The translations under genes were made by a program, and so were the position numbers. Shown in pieces: positions 27,763-36,942 of a stretch of 64,000 bases of DNA (position 1 is the first letter of the stretch; each line of letters starts with the position of its first letter). Origin of the DNA: an uncultured Roseibium sp. (GTDB lineage Bacteria; Pseudomonadota; Alphaproteobacteria; Rhizobiales; Stappiaceae); contig NZ_OY780958.1 in assembly GCF_963675985.1 (NCBI RefSeq), positions 992,001 to 1,056,000 on the forward strand, given 5' to 3'. The notes under the pieces were generated by a model that saw nothing but the letters and a program-made list of their open reading frames with translations, searched no databases and was not told where the DNA came from.

Positions 27763-28410
27763 ATGAACCCGCACTTTCCGGCAGGCGCCGCCCCGATCAG
27801 GCTTTATCGCAATCCGAAATCCGGCCATTGTCATCGTGTCGAACTGATGATGGCGTTCCTGGGCCTGCCTTATGAGGCGATTGATCTCGACATGGCCAAC
27901 GGCGCACATAAGGCACCCGACTACCTGAAGCTCAATCCTTTCGGCAAGGTTCCGGCGATCGATGACAATGGCACCATCTTGTGGGATTCCAACGCGATCC
28001 TGGTCTATCTGGTCAAGCGCTATGGCGCGGATACCGGCTGGCTGCCGGAAGATCCGCTCAAGGCTTCGGAAGTGCAGCGCTGGCTGTCAATTGCCGCCGG
28101 TGAAATCGCACCCGGTCCCGCCACCGCACGGCTGGTCCATGTGTTCGGCGCAAAACTGGATCATGGAGCCGCCGTGGCGAGGGCGCACGCGCTGTTCAAG
28201 GTGATGGAGCCGATCCTGGAACGCAGCGCCTATCTGACCGGTGAAACGATCACGATCGCGGATGTGGCAGGCTACAGCTACATTGCCCATGCCCCTGAAG
28301 GTGGCGTCAGCCTGGAGCCCTATCCGGCAATCCGCGCCTGGCTGAAGCGGATCGAAGGCCAGCCGAATTTCGTGTCGATGGTTTCCTCGCCGATACCGGA
28401 AGCAGCGTGA
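27763..28410 (+). CDS. Glutathione S-transferase family protein
   Basis: 215 residues. The thioredoxin-like N-domain starts IRLYRNPKSGHCHRVELMMA, with the catalytic-region Ser/Cys, and has NPFGKVPAIDDNGTILWDSN, where the cis-Pro and the Glu/Asp-Ser glutathione contacts sit. The helical C-domain has GETITIADVAGYSYI. It probably conjugates glutathione to electrophiles. Its stop overlaps the next start (GTGA), so the two are likely co-expressed under the divergent LysR regulator. Confidence 0.9.
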   Translation: MNPHFPAGAAPIRLYRNPKSGHCHRVELMMAFLGLPYEAIDLDMANGAHKAPDYLKLNPFGKVPAIDDNGTILWDSNAILVYLVKRYGADTGWLPEDPLKASEVQRWLSIAAGEIAPGPATARLVHVFGAKLDHGAAVARAHALFKVMEPILERSAYLTGETITIADVAGYSYIAHAPEGGVSLEPYPAIRAWLKRIEGQPNFVSMVSSPIPEAA

Positions 28411-29390
28411 GCAGTCCGATGGATCAGGAAAAGACAGCCTTTCACCCCGGGGAAATCGCGGTTCAGGAGCGCGCCCATGGGAGCGGGCCCGGCTGGAGAA
28501 GAGCGGTGTCGCGGGTGTTCCGCGACACCATGCCGGATCAGCACCGGGCGTTTTTTGAAAGCCAGTCGGTCCTGTTCCTGGGAGTGCTCGACAGGAAGGG
28601 GCGTGTCTGGGCTACGCCCGCCTTCGGCGAGACAGGATTTGTCCGGAGCCCCGACGCGCGCACTCTTCGTGTCAACGCGGTTCCCGCGTTACGTCACGAA
28701 CTGGCTTTCGACATGGACGAGGGGGCCAAGGTTGGCGTTCTCGGATTGGAACTGCACAGCCGGCGGCGCAACCGGTTGAATGGCGAGATCGTGAAAACCG
28801 GGGCCGACGGCTTCGATATCGCCGTCGGTCAAAGCTTCGGCAATTGCCCGCAATACATTCAGGCACGGGTGTTCGATTGGACGGGCGGGGCCGCGGAACC
28901 GATCGAAGTCGAGCGGATGAACGGCCTTACCGGCAAGGTGGAGGCGCTGGTGGAACGGGCCGATACCTTCTTCATCGCCTCGCGGGTGCCGGAGCTGACG
29001 GACGATCCCCGGGACGGGGTGGATGTTTCCCACCGGGGCGGGAGGCCCGGGTTCCTGGGTGTGACCGGCAAGAGCATGCTGTCTTTTCCGGATTTCAATG
29101 GTAACCGCTTCTTCAACACGCTCGGCAATATCGAAGCGGACGGCCGGGTCGGGTTGTTCGTCCCGGATTTCGAGACCGGCGAGGCTCTGTTCGTTACCGG
29201 ACAGGCGGTGATCGACTGGTCGCCCGAGCGTGCCGGCACCTTCGCGGGCGCCCGGCGGATTGTCGATGTGACACCGGAGGAGATCCTGCACGCACGGAAC
29301 GTCTTCCCGGCCAGAGGGCGTCTGTTGGAAGCCTGGCCTGCGCTTGAGACCACAGGAATCTGGGATGAGGTGCGGGCGATTGAGCCGTGA
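28407..29390 (+). CDS. Pyridoxamine 5'-phosphate oxidase-like flavin-binding protein
   Basis: 327 residues if it starts at the GTG that overlaps the GST stop; an ATG at 28419 gives 323. The split-barrel fold is suggested by FFESQSVLFLGVLDRKGRVW and FLGVTGKSMLSFPDFNGNRF, the latter resembling the FMN/FAD-binding strand region, and by IEADGRVGLFVPDFETGEAL. It is longer than true PNPOx and resembles fused flavin reductase-type family members. A redox partner role with the co-encoded GST is inference. Confidence 0.78.
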   Translation: MSSPMDQEKTAFHPGEIAVQERAHGSGPGWRRAVSRVFRDTMPDQHRAFFESQSVLFLGVLDRKGRVWATPAFGETGFVRSPDARTLRVNAVPALRHELAFDMDEGAKVGVLGLELHSRRRNRLNGEIVKTGADGFDIAVGQSFGNCPQYIQARVFDWTGGAAEPIEVERMNGLTGKVEALVERADTFFIASRVPELTDDPRDGVDVSHRGGRPGFLGVTGKSMLSFPDFNGNRFFNTLGNIEADGRVGLFVPDFETGEALFVTGQAVIDWSPERAGTFAGARRIVDVTPEEILHARNVFPARGRLLEAWPALETTGIWDEVRAIEP

Positions 29391-29604
29391 GGTGTTTGCC
29401 AGGTTCAGGCCGCGGAACCGAGTGATCGGCCATCAAGCCGATCAGGGGTAGAGGAGACCGGTTCGGCACGACCATACGGTTGAAATCCACGGTTGTTGTG
29501 TCTGGAATTGACAATTTCCAGCAGAAACTTGATTTTTTCCGCCACGCGTTTGGAAATTTGCCGTATTCTGTTCCCGCCAGTTAATTCCGACGGGGAGGGT
29601 CTGA

Positions 29605-30681
29605 ATGGCGGCGGTGAAGGAGTGGGCCCGGGCCGATGCTCTGCGCGTGTTGCGAGACAGCACGCCTGCGGAGTTGTTGGACTGGTCAGTCCTTGCCGAC
29701 CGTCACGGTTTCGATCTCGATGAACTGGACGATCCGGAAGGCAGTGTTCCCATCACCGCGCTCTATGCAGTCTTCGAGGAGGCGGCCGAGGTGTCCGGCG
29801 ATGATGCCCGGATTTTTGACATCTTCAATGCCTCCGATATCGGCGCGTTTTCCCTGTTCGACTATCTGTTTACCTGCGCTCCGACATTGCGGGAGGGGTG
29901 TCACGCCTGGCAGCGGTTCATGCAGATCCGCTCCAATGCTTATTCGGTCACCTTCGTCGAGGAGGAGGGGCAGGGTGTGCTGGAATGGAAACTTCAGGAC
30001 AGGCACGGCCCCTGGCGGCAGAACATGTTTGCCCGTATGGCATGGGCAGCCCGAGGGTTCGAGGCAGCGCTCGACACCCGGACCGCCCCTATCGAAATCG
30101 AACTTGCCACCTGTGCACCGGTCTCCACCTCGGATTTCCAGAGGCGCTACGGCAACCGGATCAGGTTTGACGGGGTGCGAAACACGCTTTCTGTCGAGGC
30201 GCGTTACCTAGATGATAAGCCGGTGCGGAACGACAACAATCTCTATGCCATCATAGAGCGGGCCTCGCTCGGCGAATTGAACCTGCGGGCAAGAAACACT
30301 TCTCCGCTTTCAGCCATTGCCGAGGTTATCGCCGAGACCATGAAAGCGGGCTCGTGCACTCTGCCCGCGGTTGCCGCTACGCTCGGCATGTCCGAACGGT
30401 CCCTGCAGAGGACGATGGAAAACGAGGGGGTTTCCTTCCGGGAACTGACCGCTCATGTCCGACGCGCCGCCGCACGGCGCTACCTCAGGGAAACATCCCT
30501 TCCGATCAAGGAAGTCAGCTACCTGCTCGGCTATTCGGAAGTCAGTACTTTCTCGCGCGCGGTTCGCCAGTGGTTCGGCTGCCCGCCCAGGGCGCTTCGT
30601 CAGAACCCGGACACGTCCGCCGATGAAGGTCGTCCGGACTTTCTTCCCGATTTGATGCCAGTGGTTGGCGACGACAGCTAA
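29605..30681 (+). CDS. AraC-family transcriptional regulator (OruR/ArgR-like, Arabinose_bd N-domain)
   Basis: 358 residues, GACGGGGAGGG before the ATG. The N-terminal domain (about 1-190) matches the Arabinose_bd_2 type found in OruR-like regulators. The C-terminus holds the two AraC helix-turn-helices: LPAVAATLGMSERSLQRTME and IKEVSYLLGYSEVSTFSRAV. It stands alone; the 214 bases upstream (29391-29604) probably contain its promoter. Target unknown. Confidence 0.9.
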   Translation: MAAVKEWARADALRVLRDSTPAELLDWSVLADRHGFDLDELDDPEGSVPITALYAVFEEAAEVSGDDARIFDIFNASDIGAFSLFDYLFTCAPTLREGCHAWQRFMQIRSNAYSVTFVEEEGQGVLEWKLQDRHGPWRQNMFARMAWAARGFEAALDTRTAPIEIELATCAPVSTSDFQRRYGNRIRFDGVRNTLSVEARYLDDKPVRNDNNLYAIIERASLGELNLRARNTSPLSAIAEVIAETMKAGSCTLPAVAATLGMSERSLQRTMENEGVSFRELTAHVRRAAARRYLRETSLPIKEVSYLLGYSEVSTFSRAVRQWFGCPPRALRQNPDTSADEGRPDFLPDLMPVVGDDS

Positions 30682-30834
30682 GCGCATATGCTGCATGAAG
30701 AAAGCACTTCAGTCGCCTTTATCGGGCATCGCTCCAACGTCGCCAAGCGTTACCGACCTTGATAGCGGTCATGATCATTCCTGGTGCGCCAGCCTCCAGG
30801 CAATCAAGAGCGCCGCGACCCCGGCGCGGATGTC

Positions 30835-30866
30835 GCCCATCCTGCGGCTTTACGGGCAGGATGGGC
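30835..30866. terminator. Hairpin between convergent AraC and azoreductase genes
   Basis: Perfect 11-base stem GCCCATCCTGC / GCAGGATGGGC with a 10-base loop, lying in the 210-base gap between two converging genes. Likely a shared transcription stop; it has no clear U-run. Confidence 0.55.
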
Positions 30867-30891
30867 AACTGGATTGTGTGGATTTCGCGGG

Positions 30892-31503
30892 TCAGGCCGC
30901 GAGTTCGGCGATTTCGCCGCGAGCACGGGAGATTGCCGCGTCCTTGGCTTCTTCGCCCATGGCGAGACCTTCGGCGCGAATAATGGTGACGTCGGTCAGG
31001 CCGATAAAGCCGAGGACGCCCTTCAGGTAGCTTTCCTGATGTTCAAGGCCGGCCATGGAGGCGTCCAGATAGGCGCCGCCGCGGGTGGAGGCGATGATGA
31101 CCTTCTTTCCCTCAGGCAGCAGGCTCACCGGGGTGCCCGCATCGCTGTATTTGAAGGTGCGGCCGGCAACGACGATCCGGTCGATCCAGGCTTTGAGCTG
31201 TGTCGGGACCGTGAAGTTGTACATGGGGGCGCCGATGACGATGGTGTCGGCGTCGATCAGGTCCTGGATGTCGCGTTCGGCCTTTTCCAGGTCTTTCGCC
31301 AGATCCGGAGCTTCGGCCTGGGCGCCGAAGCGGACGGCCAGATGACCACCCGACAAATGCATCGCGCTTTCGGCGGTCAGGTCGCGGTAGACAACATCCG
31401 CATCGGAATGCAGGGCGGTGAGTCGGGCGACGATTTCGGCGGTCAGCGTGCGGCTGACGGAGTTTTCGCCGAGAATGCTGGAATCGATATGAAGCAGTTT
31501 CAT
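30892..31503 (-). CDS. azoR: FMN-dependent NADH-azoreductase
   Basis: 203 residues from the ATG at 31503, preceded by GGAGACC; the longer upstream frame lacks conserved sequence. MKLLHIDSSILGENSVSRTL is the flavodoxin-like FMN-phosphate loop, APMYNFTVPTQLKAWIDRIV the central AzoR motif, and STRGGAYLDASMAG the second FMN-binding loop. It reduces quinones or azo compounds using NADH as a dimeric cytoplasmic flavoprotein. It is divergent from a LysR gene, its likely regulator. Confidence 0.93.
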   Translation of the reverse strand: MKLLHIDSSILGENSVSRTLTAEIVARLTALHSDADVVYRDLTAESAMHLSGGHLAVRFGAQAEAPDLAKDLEKAERDIQDLIDADTIVIGAPMYNFTVPTQLKAWIDRIVVAGRTFKYSDAGTPVSLLPEGKKVIIASTRGGAYLDASMAGLEHQESYLKGVLGFIGLTDVTIIRAEGLAMGEEAKDAAISRARGEIAELAA

Positions 31504-31647
31504 GGGGGCAGGTCTCCAGTGATCTTGGGATGTTTGAGGGAGAAAGGGCAACCTCTCTGGTTGCCTCATGTGACACCGTTGAATCCATCGGAAAAGACGT
31601 TATATTCTGATATAATCTATCGGATAATCAGATAGGACTAGCCGGGC

Positions 31648-32595
31648 ATGCTTGATGCGGTCTCCCTGGATCAGTTGAGGGTCTTTATCGTCTCCGTCGA
31701 GGAGGGCAGTTTTTCAGCCGCGGCGCGAAAGCTGAACCGAGCCCAGTCGGCGGTCAGCGACCTCATTGCCAAGCTTGAAGAGGTCATGGGCGTTTCCCTG
31801 TTCGACCGTACAGGCCGTTATCCCAGACTGACGCCCGCCGGTCAGGCCCTGCTGGGCGACGCGAAAACCATCGTGGCCGGCGTCGACGGCATGAAGGCGC
31901 GTGCGCGGGAAATGTCGGCCGGTCTGGAGCCGGAACTTTCCGTCGTCATCGATGCGTTTTTTCCCCTGGAAGCGGTCGCCGAGGCGGCGAAGGACTTTCG
32001 CGAGGCGTTTCCGGGCGTTCCCTTACGCCTCTACATGGAAACTTTATGCGGAGCCTTTCAAACCCTTCTCAAAGGCCGTGCGTCCATAGGAGCGGTACCG
32101 GTTTCGCCGATGATCGGGTCGGACCTGAAGGTGGAGCGTATCATGGGCGTCAATCGTGTCATCGTGGCAGCGCAAGACCATCCGCTGGCGCAGCTTGTAG
32201 GGCCTATCCCCAATCGGGAACTGGAGCGGCACACGCAATTGGTACTGACCGATCGCTCGGAAGGGTCGGCCGGGCGGGATTTCGGGGTCTTTTCGCCTTT
32301 GACGTGGCGTCTTGCGGATCTTCACGCCAAGCGTGTCTTTCTCTTGAACGGACTCGGTTGGGGCGGAATGCCGTCTCATGTCGTGGCGGAGGACATCGCC
32401 GCGGGCCGCCTGGTGACGCTCGACATCGAGGACCCTCCGGCCGAGGGTATGGTCTTTGAAATGGCCGCCGTCTATCCGCTTGCGACGCCGCCAGGACCGG
32501 CCGGGCGGTGGTTCATCGAACGCCTGCGCGCGGTCTGCGATCACGACTGTGCTTTCAAGGCGAAAAAGCCTGACTTGTCGGCGATCTCCGCTTGA
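31648..32595 (+). CDS. LysR-family transcriptional regulator, divergent from azoR
   Basis: 315 residues. Helix-turn-helix EGSFSAAARKLNRAQSAVSD followed by LIAKLEEVMGVSLFDRTGRY. Effector domain from about residue 90. It starts 144 bases from the azoreductase start on the other strand. The intergenic stretch contains AT-rich partial palindromes (TATATTCTGATATAATCTAT around 31600-31620), a possible LysR operator. It probably controls azoR in response to quinones or similar compounds. Confidence 0.9.
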   Translation: MLDAVSLDQLRVFIVSVEEGSFSAAARKLNRAQSAVSDLIAKLEEVMGVSLFDRTGRYPRLTPAGQALLGDAKTIVAGVDGMKARAREMSAGLEPELSVVIDAFFPLEAVAEAAKDFREAFPGVPLRLYMETLCGAFQTLLKGRASIGAVPVSPMIGSDLKVERIMGVNRVIVAAQDHPLAQLVGPIPNRELERHTQLVLTDRSEGSAGRDFGVFSPLTWRLADLHAKRVFLLNGLGWGGMPSHVVAEDIAAGRLVTLDIEDPPAEGMVFEMAAVYPLATPPGPAGRWFIERLRAVCDHDCAFKAKKPDLSAISA

Positions 32596-32655
32596 CGACC
32601 GTTCCGACTTTGCCGGCTGAATGAGAACAAGGCCGATGGCCGCCGGAGACCGCCT

Positions 32656-33504
32656 TCACAAAATTCGGCCGTGACTCCGGCTGTAGGCGTTTCGATCGGG
32701 TGAAAGCCAGCCGGCAAGCGTGCCTTCCGCCGGGCGATAGACCTCCATTCCCATGGGATAACAGGCGGCGGTGTCGCTGGAATGTTCTGAGCTGCAGTCG
32801 CCGCCGGGGCAGGCGCTCATGATGGCGAGAAGATCGATTTCGGCGAAAAATTCCAGATAATCGCCGGGACGGACCGGGCTCGCCTTCATGAAATACTGCC
32901 CCGTGTCACGGGTGAAGCCGGTGCACATGAAGACGTTGAGCACATCGTGGACATGGGTTTCCGCCTCGGCGAGCGGCAGGTGGCGGGCGTCGGCGAGCGC
33001 CCGGGTCAGGTTGGAATGGCAGCAGTGGTGATAGTCGGTGCCGGTGAGGAGCCGGCCCGTGTAAGGGTCGCAGCGGGTGCCGATCACGTCATGGACCGAG
33101 CCGCCATATTGATCGATGCCGTACCAGTCGAGCGTGTCGGCCACGACGGTTGCCATGGGGCGCAAATAGGGAAAGCAGGACCAGAGCCGGTCGCCGGTCG
33201 AGACGTGGGTGCCGTGGAGGGCTCGGGTCTTGCCCGAGTAGAAGCGTTCGGACAGATCGGCGCTGTTGAACAGGTTCAGATCGCCTACCTGGGGGCCTTC
33301 CACGCTGACGATGCGCAGGAAGTGTCCGGCGGGCACCTCGATGGAGGCCGCCTCGCGCGGCGGAACGATGATCTCTGCGGTTTTTACGGCCGTTTCGCGG
33401 GCGGCTGCGTATAAACCCATGTCCGGTTTCGGCAGGGTTTCCGGCGGATAGGCGATTACCGGCGGAACGGCCCGGCGGGCGGCGGCATCTTGAGGTTCGG
33501 ACAT
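32656..33504 (-). CDS. DUF1989 (urea carboxylase-associated) family protein
   Basis: 282 residues. The family is recognised from PPREAASIEVPAGHFLRIVS, VGDLNLFNSADLSERF, DVIGTRCDPYTGRLL, CCHSNLTRAL and the CPGGDCS segment near the end; the last pair of Cys and nearby His residues may bind metal. Two DUF1989 proteins next to urea/guanidine carboxylases form carboxyguanidine deiminase. This one is single and lies 25 kb from the allophanate hydrolase gene at 5555-7372, so a link is only suggestive. It is separated from the dehydrogenase gene by 151 bases. Confidence 0.82.
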   Translation of the reverse strand: MSEPQDAAARRAVPPVIAYPPETLPKPDMGLYAAARETAVKTAEIIVPPREAASIEVPAGHFLRIVSVEGPQVGDLNLFNSADLSERFYSGKTRALHGTHVSTGDRLWSCFPYLRPMATVVADTLDWYGIDQYGGSVHDVIGTRCDPYTGRLLTGTDYHHCCHSNLTRALADARHLPLAEAETHVHDVLNVFMCTGFTRDTGQYFMKASPVRPGDYLEFFAEIDLLAIMSACPGGDCSSEHSSDTAACYPMGMEVYRPAEGTLAGWLSPDRNAYSRSHGRIL

Positions 33505-33655
33505 GGGGCTCCCGCAGAGTCTTTAGGACAGCGTTTATCCCGTTTTGGACTGGCGGGCGCGGGGAAGCAAGGGGGAGAGGCGGACAGAGTAACTCTGCCC
33601 GCCCTGAGCGCTCTTGCGGGCCAGTGGATACTTGGCCCGATGCCTCTAGAATGAC

Positions 33656-34543
33656 CTACTCCCGGTCGGCCTGGGTCTTCCAGTGGCGGTAGGCGGATGT
33701 GTGGTCGGCGGGGCCATCGGCGGCTTGCAAGGCCGCGTCCCACCAGCGATCGGTCTGGGCGACCAGGGGCAGGTCGGCACCGAGGTCGCGGGACAGCTGA
33801 GCGGCGATGCCCACGTCCTTGGCGAGCAGGGCGAGCGCGAAGCCTGAGGCGAATCGTTCGGTGAGAACTTCGCCGGGGATCGTCATCTCGGTCGAGAAAT
33901 TGCGCCCGGTGGAGACGTTCATGATTTCGACCGCCGTCTTCGGATCAAGGCCGAAGCGTTCGCCCAGGATCAGCGCCTCGCTGGCGGCGGCAAATCCGGC
34001 GGCGGCGGAAAAATTGTTCAGCGCCTTCATCGCGTGGCCGGTTCCGAGGGGGCCGGTGGGGAAGATTTTCTCGCCCATGGCCTGAAGGACAGGGCGCGCG
34101 CGCTCCAACTGGTCGGCATCGTCGGTGCCGGCCATGATGGTCAGCGTGCCGGTCTTTGCCCGCGGGACGGCGCCGGACACAGGCGCGTCGATCAGGCGAA
34201 TGCCGCGTTCGGCCAGAGTGCGGCCGAGTTCCACCGTGGTCGTCGGTGAGGATGAACTCATGTCCACGATCAGGCTGCCGGGGGCGAGACCCTGCGCCAG
34301 GCCCTGTTCCAGAACAACCTCGCGGACGATCGCACCTGTCGGCAGCATGGTGACCACGATGTCGGACGCCTTACCCAGTTCCTCCGGGTTGGCGGCGGCT
34401 TTTGCGCCGATCTCTTGAGCGATGCGGGCGGTGCGCTCCGCATCGACGTCATAGATGGTGAGGTCGTAACCCGCCTGCACAATGTTGCGGGTCATGGGGT
34501 CGCCCATGTTTCCCAGGCCGATAAAGCCGATACGGTCCGCCAT
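33656..34543 (-). CDS. NAD(P)-dependent beta-hydroxyacid dehydrogenase (3-hydroxyisobutyrate dehydrogenase-like)
   Basis: 295 residues. The Rossmann start IGFIGLGNMGDPMTRNIVQA is the HIBADH signature, followed by VVTMLPTGAIVREVVL, DAPVSGAVPRAKTGTLTIMA (substrate loop) and the catalytic lysine in GHAMKALNNFSAA. It should oxidise a beta-hydroxyacid or reduce the semialdehyde. ATG at 34543 is chosen because it forms TGATG with the stop of the upstream CMD gene; a GTG one codon earlier is possible. Co-transcribed with the CMD protein. Confidence 0.9.
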   Translation of the reverse strand: MADRIGFIGLGNMGDPMTRNIVQAGYDLTIYDVDAERTARIAQEIGAKAAANPEELGKASDIVVTMLPTGAIVREVVLEQGLAQGLAPGSLIVDMSSSSPTTTVELGRTLAERGIRLIDAPVSGAVPRAKTGTLTIMAGTDDADQLERARPVLQAMGEKIFPTGPLGTGHAMKALNNFSAAAGFAAASEALILGERFGLDPKTAVEIMNVSTGRNFSTEMTIPGEVLTERFASGFALALLAKDVGIAAQLSRDLGADLPLVAQTDRWWDAALQAADGPADHTSAYRHWKTQADRE

Positions 34544-34929
34544 CACTTCGCCTCCAGCTCGGTCAGGACCTCGTCGCTGGCGCGCATGGCGTCGACCATC
34601 ATCGGGATGCCGCAGTAGAGATAGGAGTGCAGGAAGAGTTCGCGCAGTTCCTCGCGGGTCGCGCCGTTGGCAATTGCGCCCCGGGTGTGGATCTTGATCT
34701 CGTGGGTACGGCCCATGGCAGTCAGCATCGCAAGGGTGACAAGGCTGCGGGTCTTCTTGTCGAGGACCGGGCGCTGCCAGCCTTCGCCGAAACAGATGCG
34801 GGTGACGATGTCCTGCAGCGGTGCCATGTAGTCGGATGCATTGTCGATCTGATCATCGGCGCCTTGCGGTCCGAACATCTTGCGGCGCAGGTCAAGGCCC
34901 ATATCGTAGTTGGATTTCTGGTCTGTCAT
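34543..34929 (-). CDS. Carboxymuconolactone decarboxylase-family protein
   Basis: 128 residues from the ATG at 34929, preceded by GGAGGAAAG. RSLVTLAMLTAMGRTHEIKI and HTRGAIANGATREELRELFL form the CMD helix bundle with the His typical of PcaC-type members. It lacks the Cys-x-x-Cys of AhpD-type peroxidases, so a gamma-carboxymuconolactone decarboxylase-like reaction is more likely than a redox role. It is coupled to a HIBADH-like dehydrogenase, which is not the usual beta-ketoadipate setting, so the substrate may differ. Confidence 0.87.
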   Translation of the reverse strand: MTDQKSNYDMGLDLRRKMFGPQGADDQIDNASDYMAPLQDIVTRICFGEGWQRPVLDKKTRSLVTLAMLTAMGRTHEIKIHTRGAIANGATREELRELFLHSYLYCGIPMMVDAMRASDEVLTELEAK

Positions 34930-35096
34930 GTCTTTCCTCCCTTGAACCGTCGGCTCCGGGCCCGCGGTCCTGTTCATGATCCGCCCAAGGCCTCTTCAAG
35001 CCGGGCGATCACTTCTTCAGGATGCGCCTACACCGTCTCTCCAACAACGGCAGGACACCGATATATGGAATCGAAGTTTTCGATGGATTGTGCATA

Positions 35097-35111
35097 ATTC
35101 ATTCAATTCCA
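35097..35111. promoter_or_regulatory. Repeated regulatory motif upstream of the LysR gene
   Basis: ATTCATTCAATTCCA ends 12 bases before the LysR start. The same 15-base word with one change lies at 36948-36962 upstream of the ABC operon, and a related word at 37082-37097. Presence at both promoters suggests a shared regulator site, probably for this LysR protein. Confidence 0.5.
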
Positions 35112-35123
35112 TGGAGGGTTGTC

Positions 35124-36092
35124 ATGTCCCGTGAGCAGCATCTGAAAACCGATTTTCACGCCCTGAGGGTTCTTGCGGCTGTGTATGAGCACGGTTCTAT
35201 CAGCGACGCGGCCGATTATCTGGACATGAGCCAGTCCACGGTCAGCTACACGATCGAGCGGTTGCGCGGGGTCTTTGGCGATCCGTTGTTCGTCAAACAG
35301 GGGCGCAGGATCCGGCCGACGCGCCGCTGCGACGACGTGGCCGGCGGCGCGCGGGAACTTTTGCAGCTCTATGAGAGGATGGTCGTTCCGACCGAATTCG
35401 ATCCGGCGCTCTCGACCGAGACCTTTGTGCTGTCCTGTAATTACTATGAGCGCGGGATTCTGCTGGCACCTCTGGTGCAGCGGCTGCGCCAGTTTGCGCC
35501 AAATGTGCGGCTGACGGCGATATCCGCCGATGGCGACGGCTTGAGACAGCTTGAACAGGACCTGTGCGACGTGGTGATCTCGCCCATCGGCGACTACGGC
35601 TCCGGATCCTATTGCGAACAGCTTCTGGCGGAGCGGTATGCCTGTTTCGTGTCGCACGACAGCCCGTGGTGCGACAGGCGCATGGATCTCGACAGCTACG
35701 TGAACGCCCGGCACATCCATGTGCGCCCGTCGATCAACTGGCGGCCCTATTTCCACACGGCGTTGGACCGGCTGGGTGTCTCGATCTCGCCGCAGGTCGA
35801 AGTCTGTTCCTTCGGGGGCATCGACAAGATAATCGAGGGGACCGACCTGGTCCTGACCGCGACGGAAGGTTTCAGCCGTATCTATTCGACGCGTATCGTT
35901 TGTATACGCGCGCCCTTTGACTGCAGCTTTTCAATCCACATGGGATGGACCGGGCGAACCCACCGGTCTCCGGCCCATATCTGGTTCCGCAGCCTGCTGC
36001 GCGAAATCGCGCGTGGTCTGCCGAAACCGCGGCACGGCTCTTTTGATACCCCTCCGGTTTCCAGGGGGGGGGCTATACCACGTTTGACGTGA
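35124..36092 (+). CDS. LysR-family transcriptional regulator
   Basis: 322 residues from the ATG at 35124 with GGAGGG before it. Helix-turn-helix EHGSISDAADYLDMSQSTVS then YTIERLRGVFGDPLFVKQGR. Its 3' end overlaps the convergent phosphodiesterase gene by 20 bases. The promoter motif shared with the region between the phosphodiesterase and the ABC operon suggests it regulates both itself and that transport locus. Confidence 0.9.
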   Translation: MSREQHLKTDFHALRVLAAVYEHGSISDAADYLDMSQSTVSYTIERLRGVFGDPLFVKQGRRIRPTRRCDDVAGGARELLQLYERMVVPTEFDPALSTETFVLSCNYYERGILLAPLVQRLRQFAPNVRLTAISADGDGLRQLEQDLCDVVISPIGDYGSGSYCEQLLAERYACFVSHDSPWCDRRMDLDSYVNARHIHVRPSINWRPYFHTALDRLGVSISPQVEVCSFGGIDKIIEGTDLVLTATEGFSRIYSTRIVCIRAPFDCSFSIHMGWTGRTHRSPAHIWFRSLLREIARGLPKPRHGSFDTPPVSRGGAIPRLT

Positions 36093-36855
36093 CCGGCACG
36101 GTGTGACTGATGAGACCCTGTCCCGGCTGCCACAAATGCATCATGTACTGCGGCGGCTCGTCGTTGAACCGGTAAGGCTCGCCCTCGCGCAGGTCGAATG
36201 CAATCTGATGGGACGCGGAGGGGCTTACCCGAACGGGAACACCCGCGAATGTTCCCTCGATCCCTCGATGCATGTGCCCGCAAAGGATCGCCTGAACACC
36301 GCCGTGACCGGCCACAAGCCGCTCGAAATCAGTGCCTCCACCGAGTAGCCCGATACCGTCCATGAAATGATGCCCGGTGCGGATGGGCGGGTGATGCATG
36401 AAGATGAGGACGGGCTTTCCCTTAAGTTCGTCGAGCCGCGCTTCGAGCCAGGCAATCCGCGCCGGGCAGAGTTCTCCGTGAGGTGCGCCCTCCACAAGCG
36501 TGTCGAGACCGATAATCGCGAGTGGAAAGCGTGTGTCCGAAACGCACATGTGCCCGTCGTCGGTACGTCCGAGCATGTCCGGCAGTTCTTCCCACATGGG
36601 CGCGCGAAGGTCGTGATTTCCCGGCACTGCCAGTACGGGAATGTCCAAACTGCGCAGGCCTCCTGCGATATTCGCGTATTCCTCTCTCGTTGCGTCTTCG
36701 CCGAGATCCCCGGAAAACAGGATCAGGTCCGGGGCAACCGGCTGGCTGGTGAGGCTTTCAATCAGATGCTCGAAGGCCTTCGACGTCTCGAAGCGTCCTG
36801 CCAGACATTGTCCGGGGACGAGATAATGGCTGTCACTGATCTGTGCGATCAACAT
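36073..36855 (-). CDS. Metallophosphoesterase, CpdA/GpdQ-like phosphodiesterase
   Basis: 260 residues. Class III phosphodiesterase motifs are all present: IAQISDSH (D-x-H), FSGDLGE (GD), PGNHDLR (GNHD), IFMHHPP (H) and LCGHMHRG (GHxH). These bind two metal ions. Related enzymes hydrolyse cAMP (CpdA) or glycerophosphodiesters (GpdQ). It is divergent from an Ugp-type importer, which favours a glycerophosphodiester or similar phosphodiester as substrate, with no signal peptide, so hydrolysis after uptake. That assignment is inference. Confidence 0.88.
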   Translation of the reverse strand: MLIAQISDSHYLVPGQCLAGRFETSKAFEHLIESLTSQPVAPDLILFSGDLGEDATREEYANIAGGLRSLDIPVLAVPGNHDLRAPMWEELPDMLGRTDDGHMCVSDTRFPLAIIGLDTLVEGAPHGELCPARIAWLEARLDELKGKPVLIFMHHPPIRTGHHFMDGIGLLGGGTDFERLVAGHGGVQAILCGHMHRGIEGTFAGVPVRVSPSASHQIAFDLREGEPYRFNDEPPQYMMHLWQPGQGLISHTVPVTSNVV

Positions 36856-36942
36856 GGGTCAGGTCTCCCTACTTGGTTCGGCGCAGTTGGAGGTCAAGCG
36901 TCACAAAACTTTCTTGTTTTTGTGTATTTTAGAATATGAATT

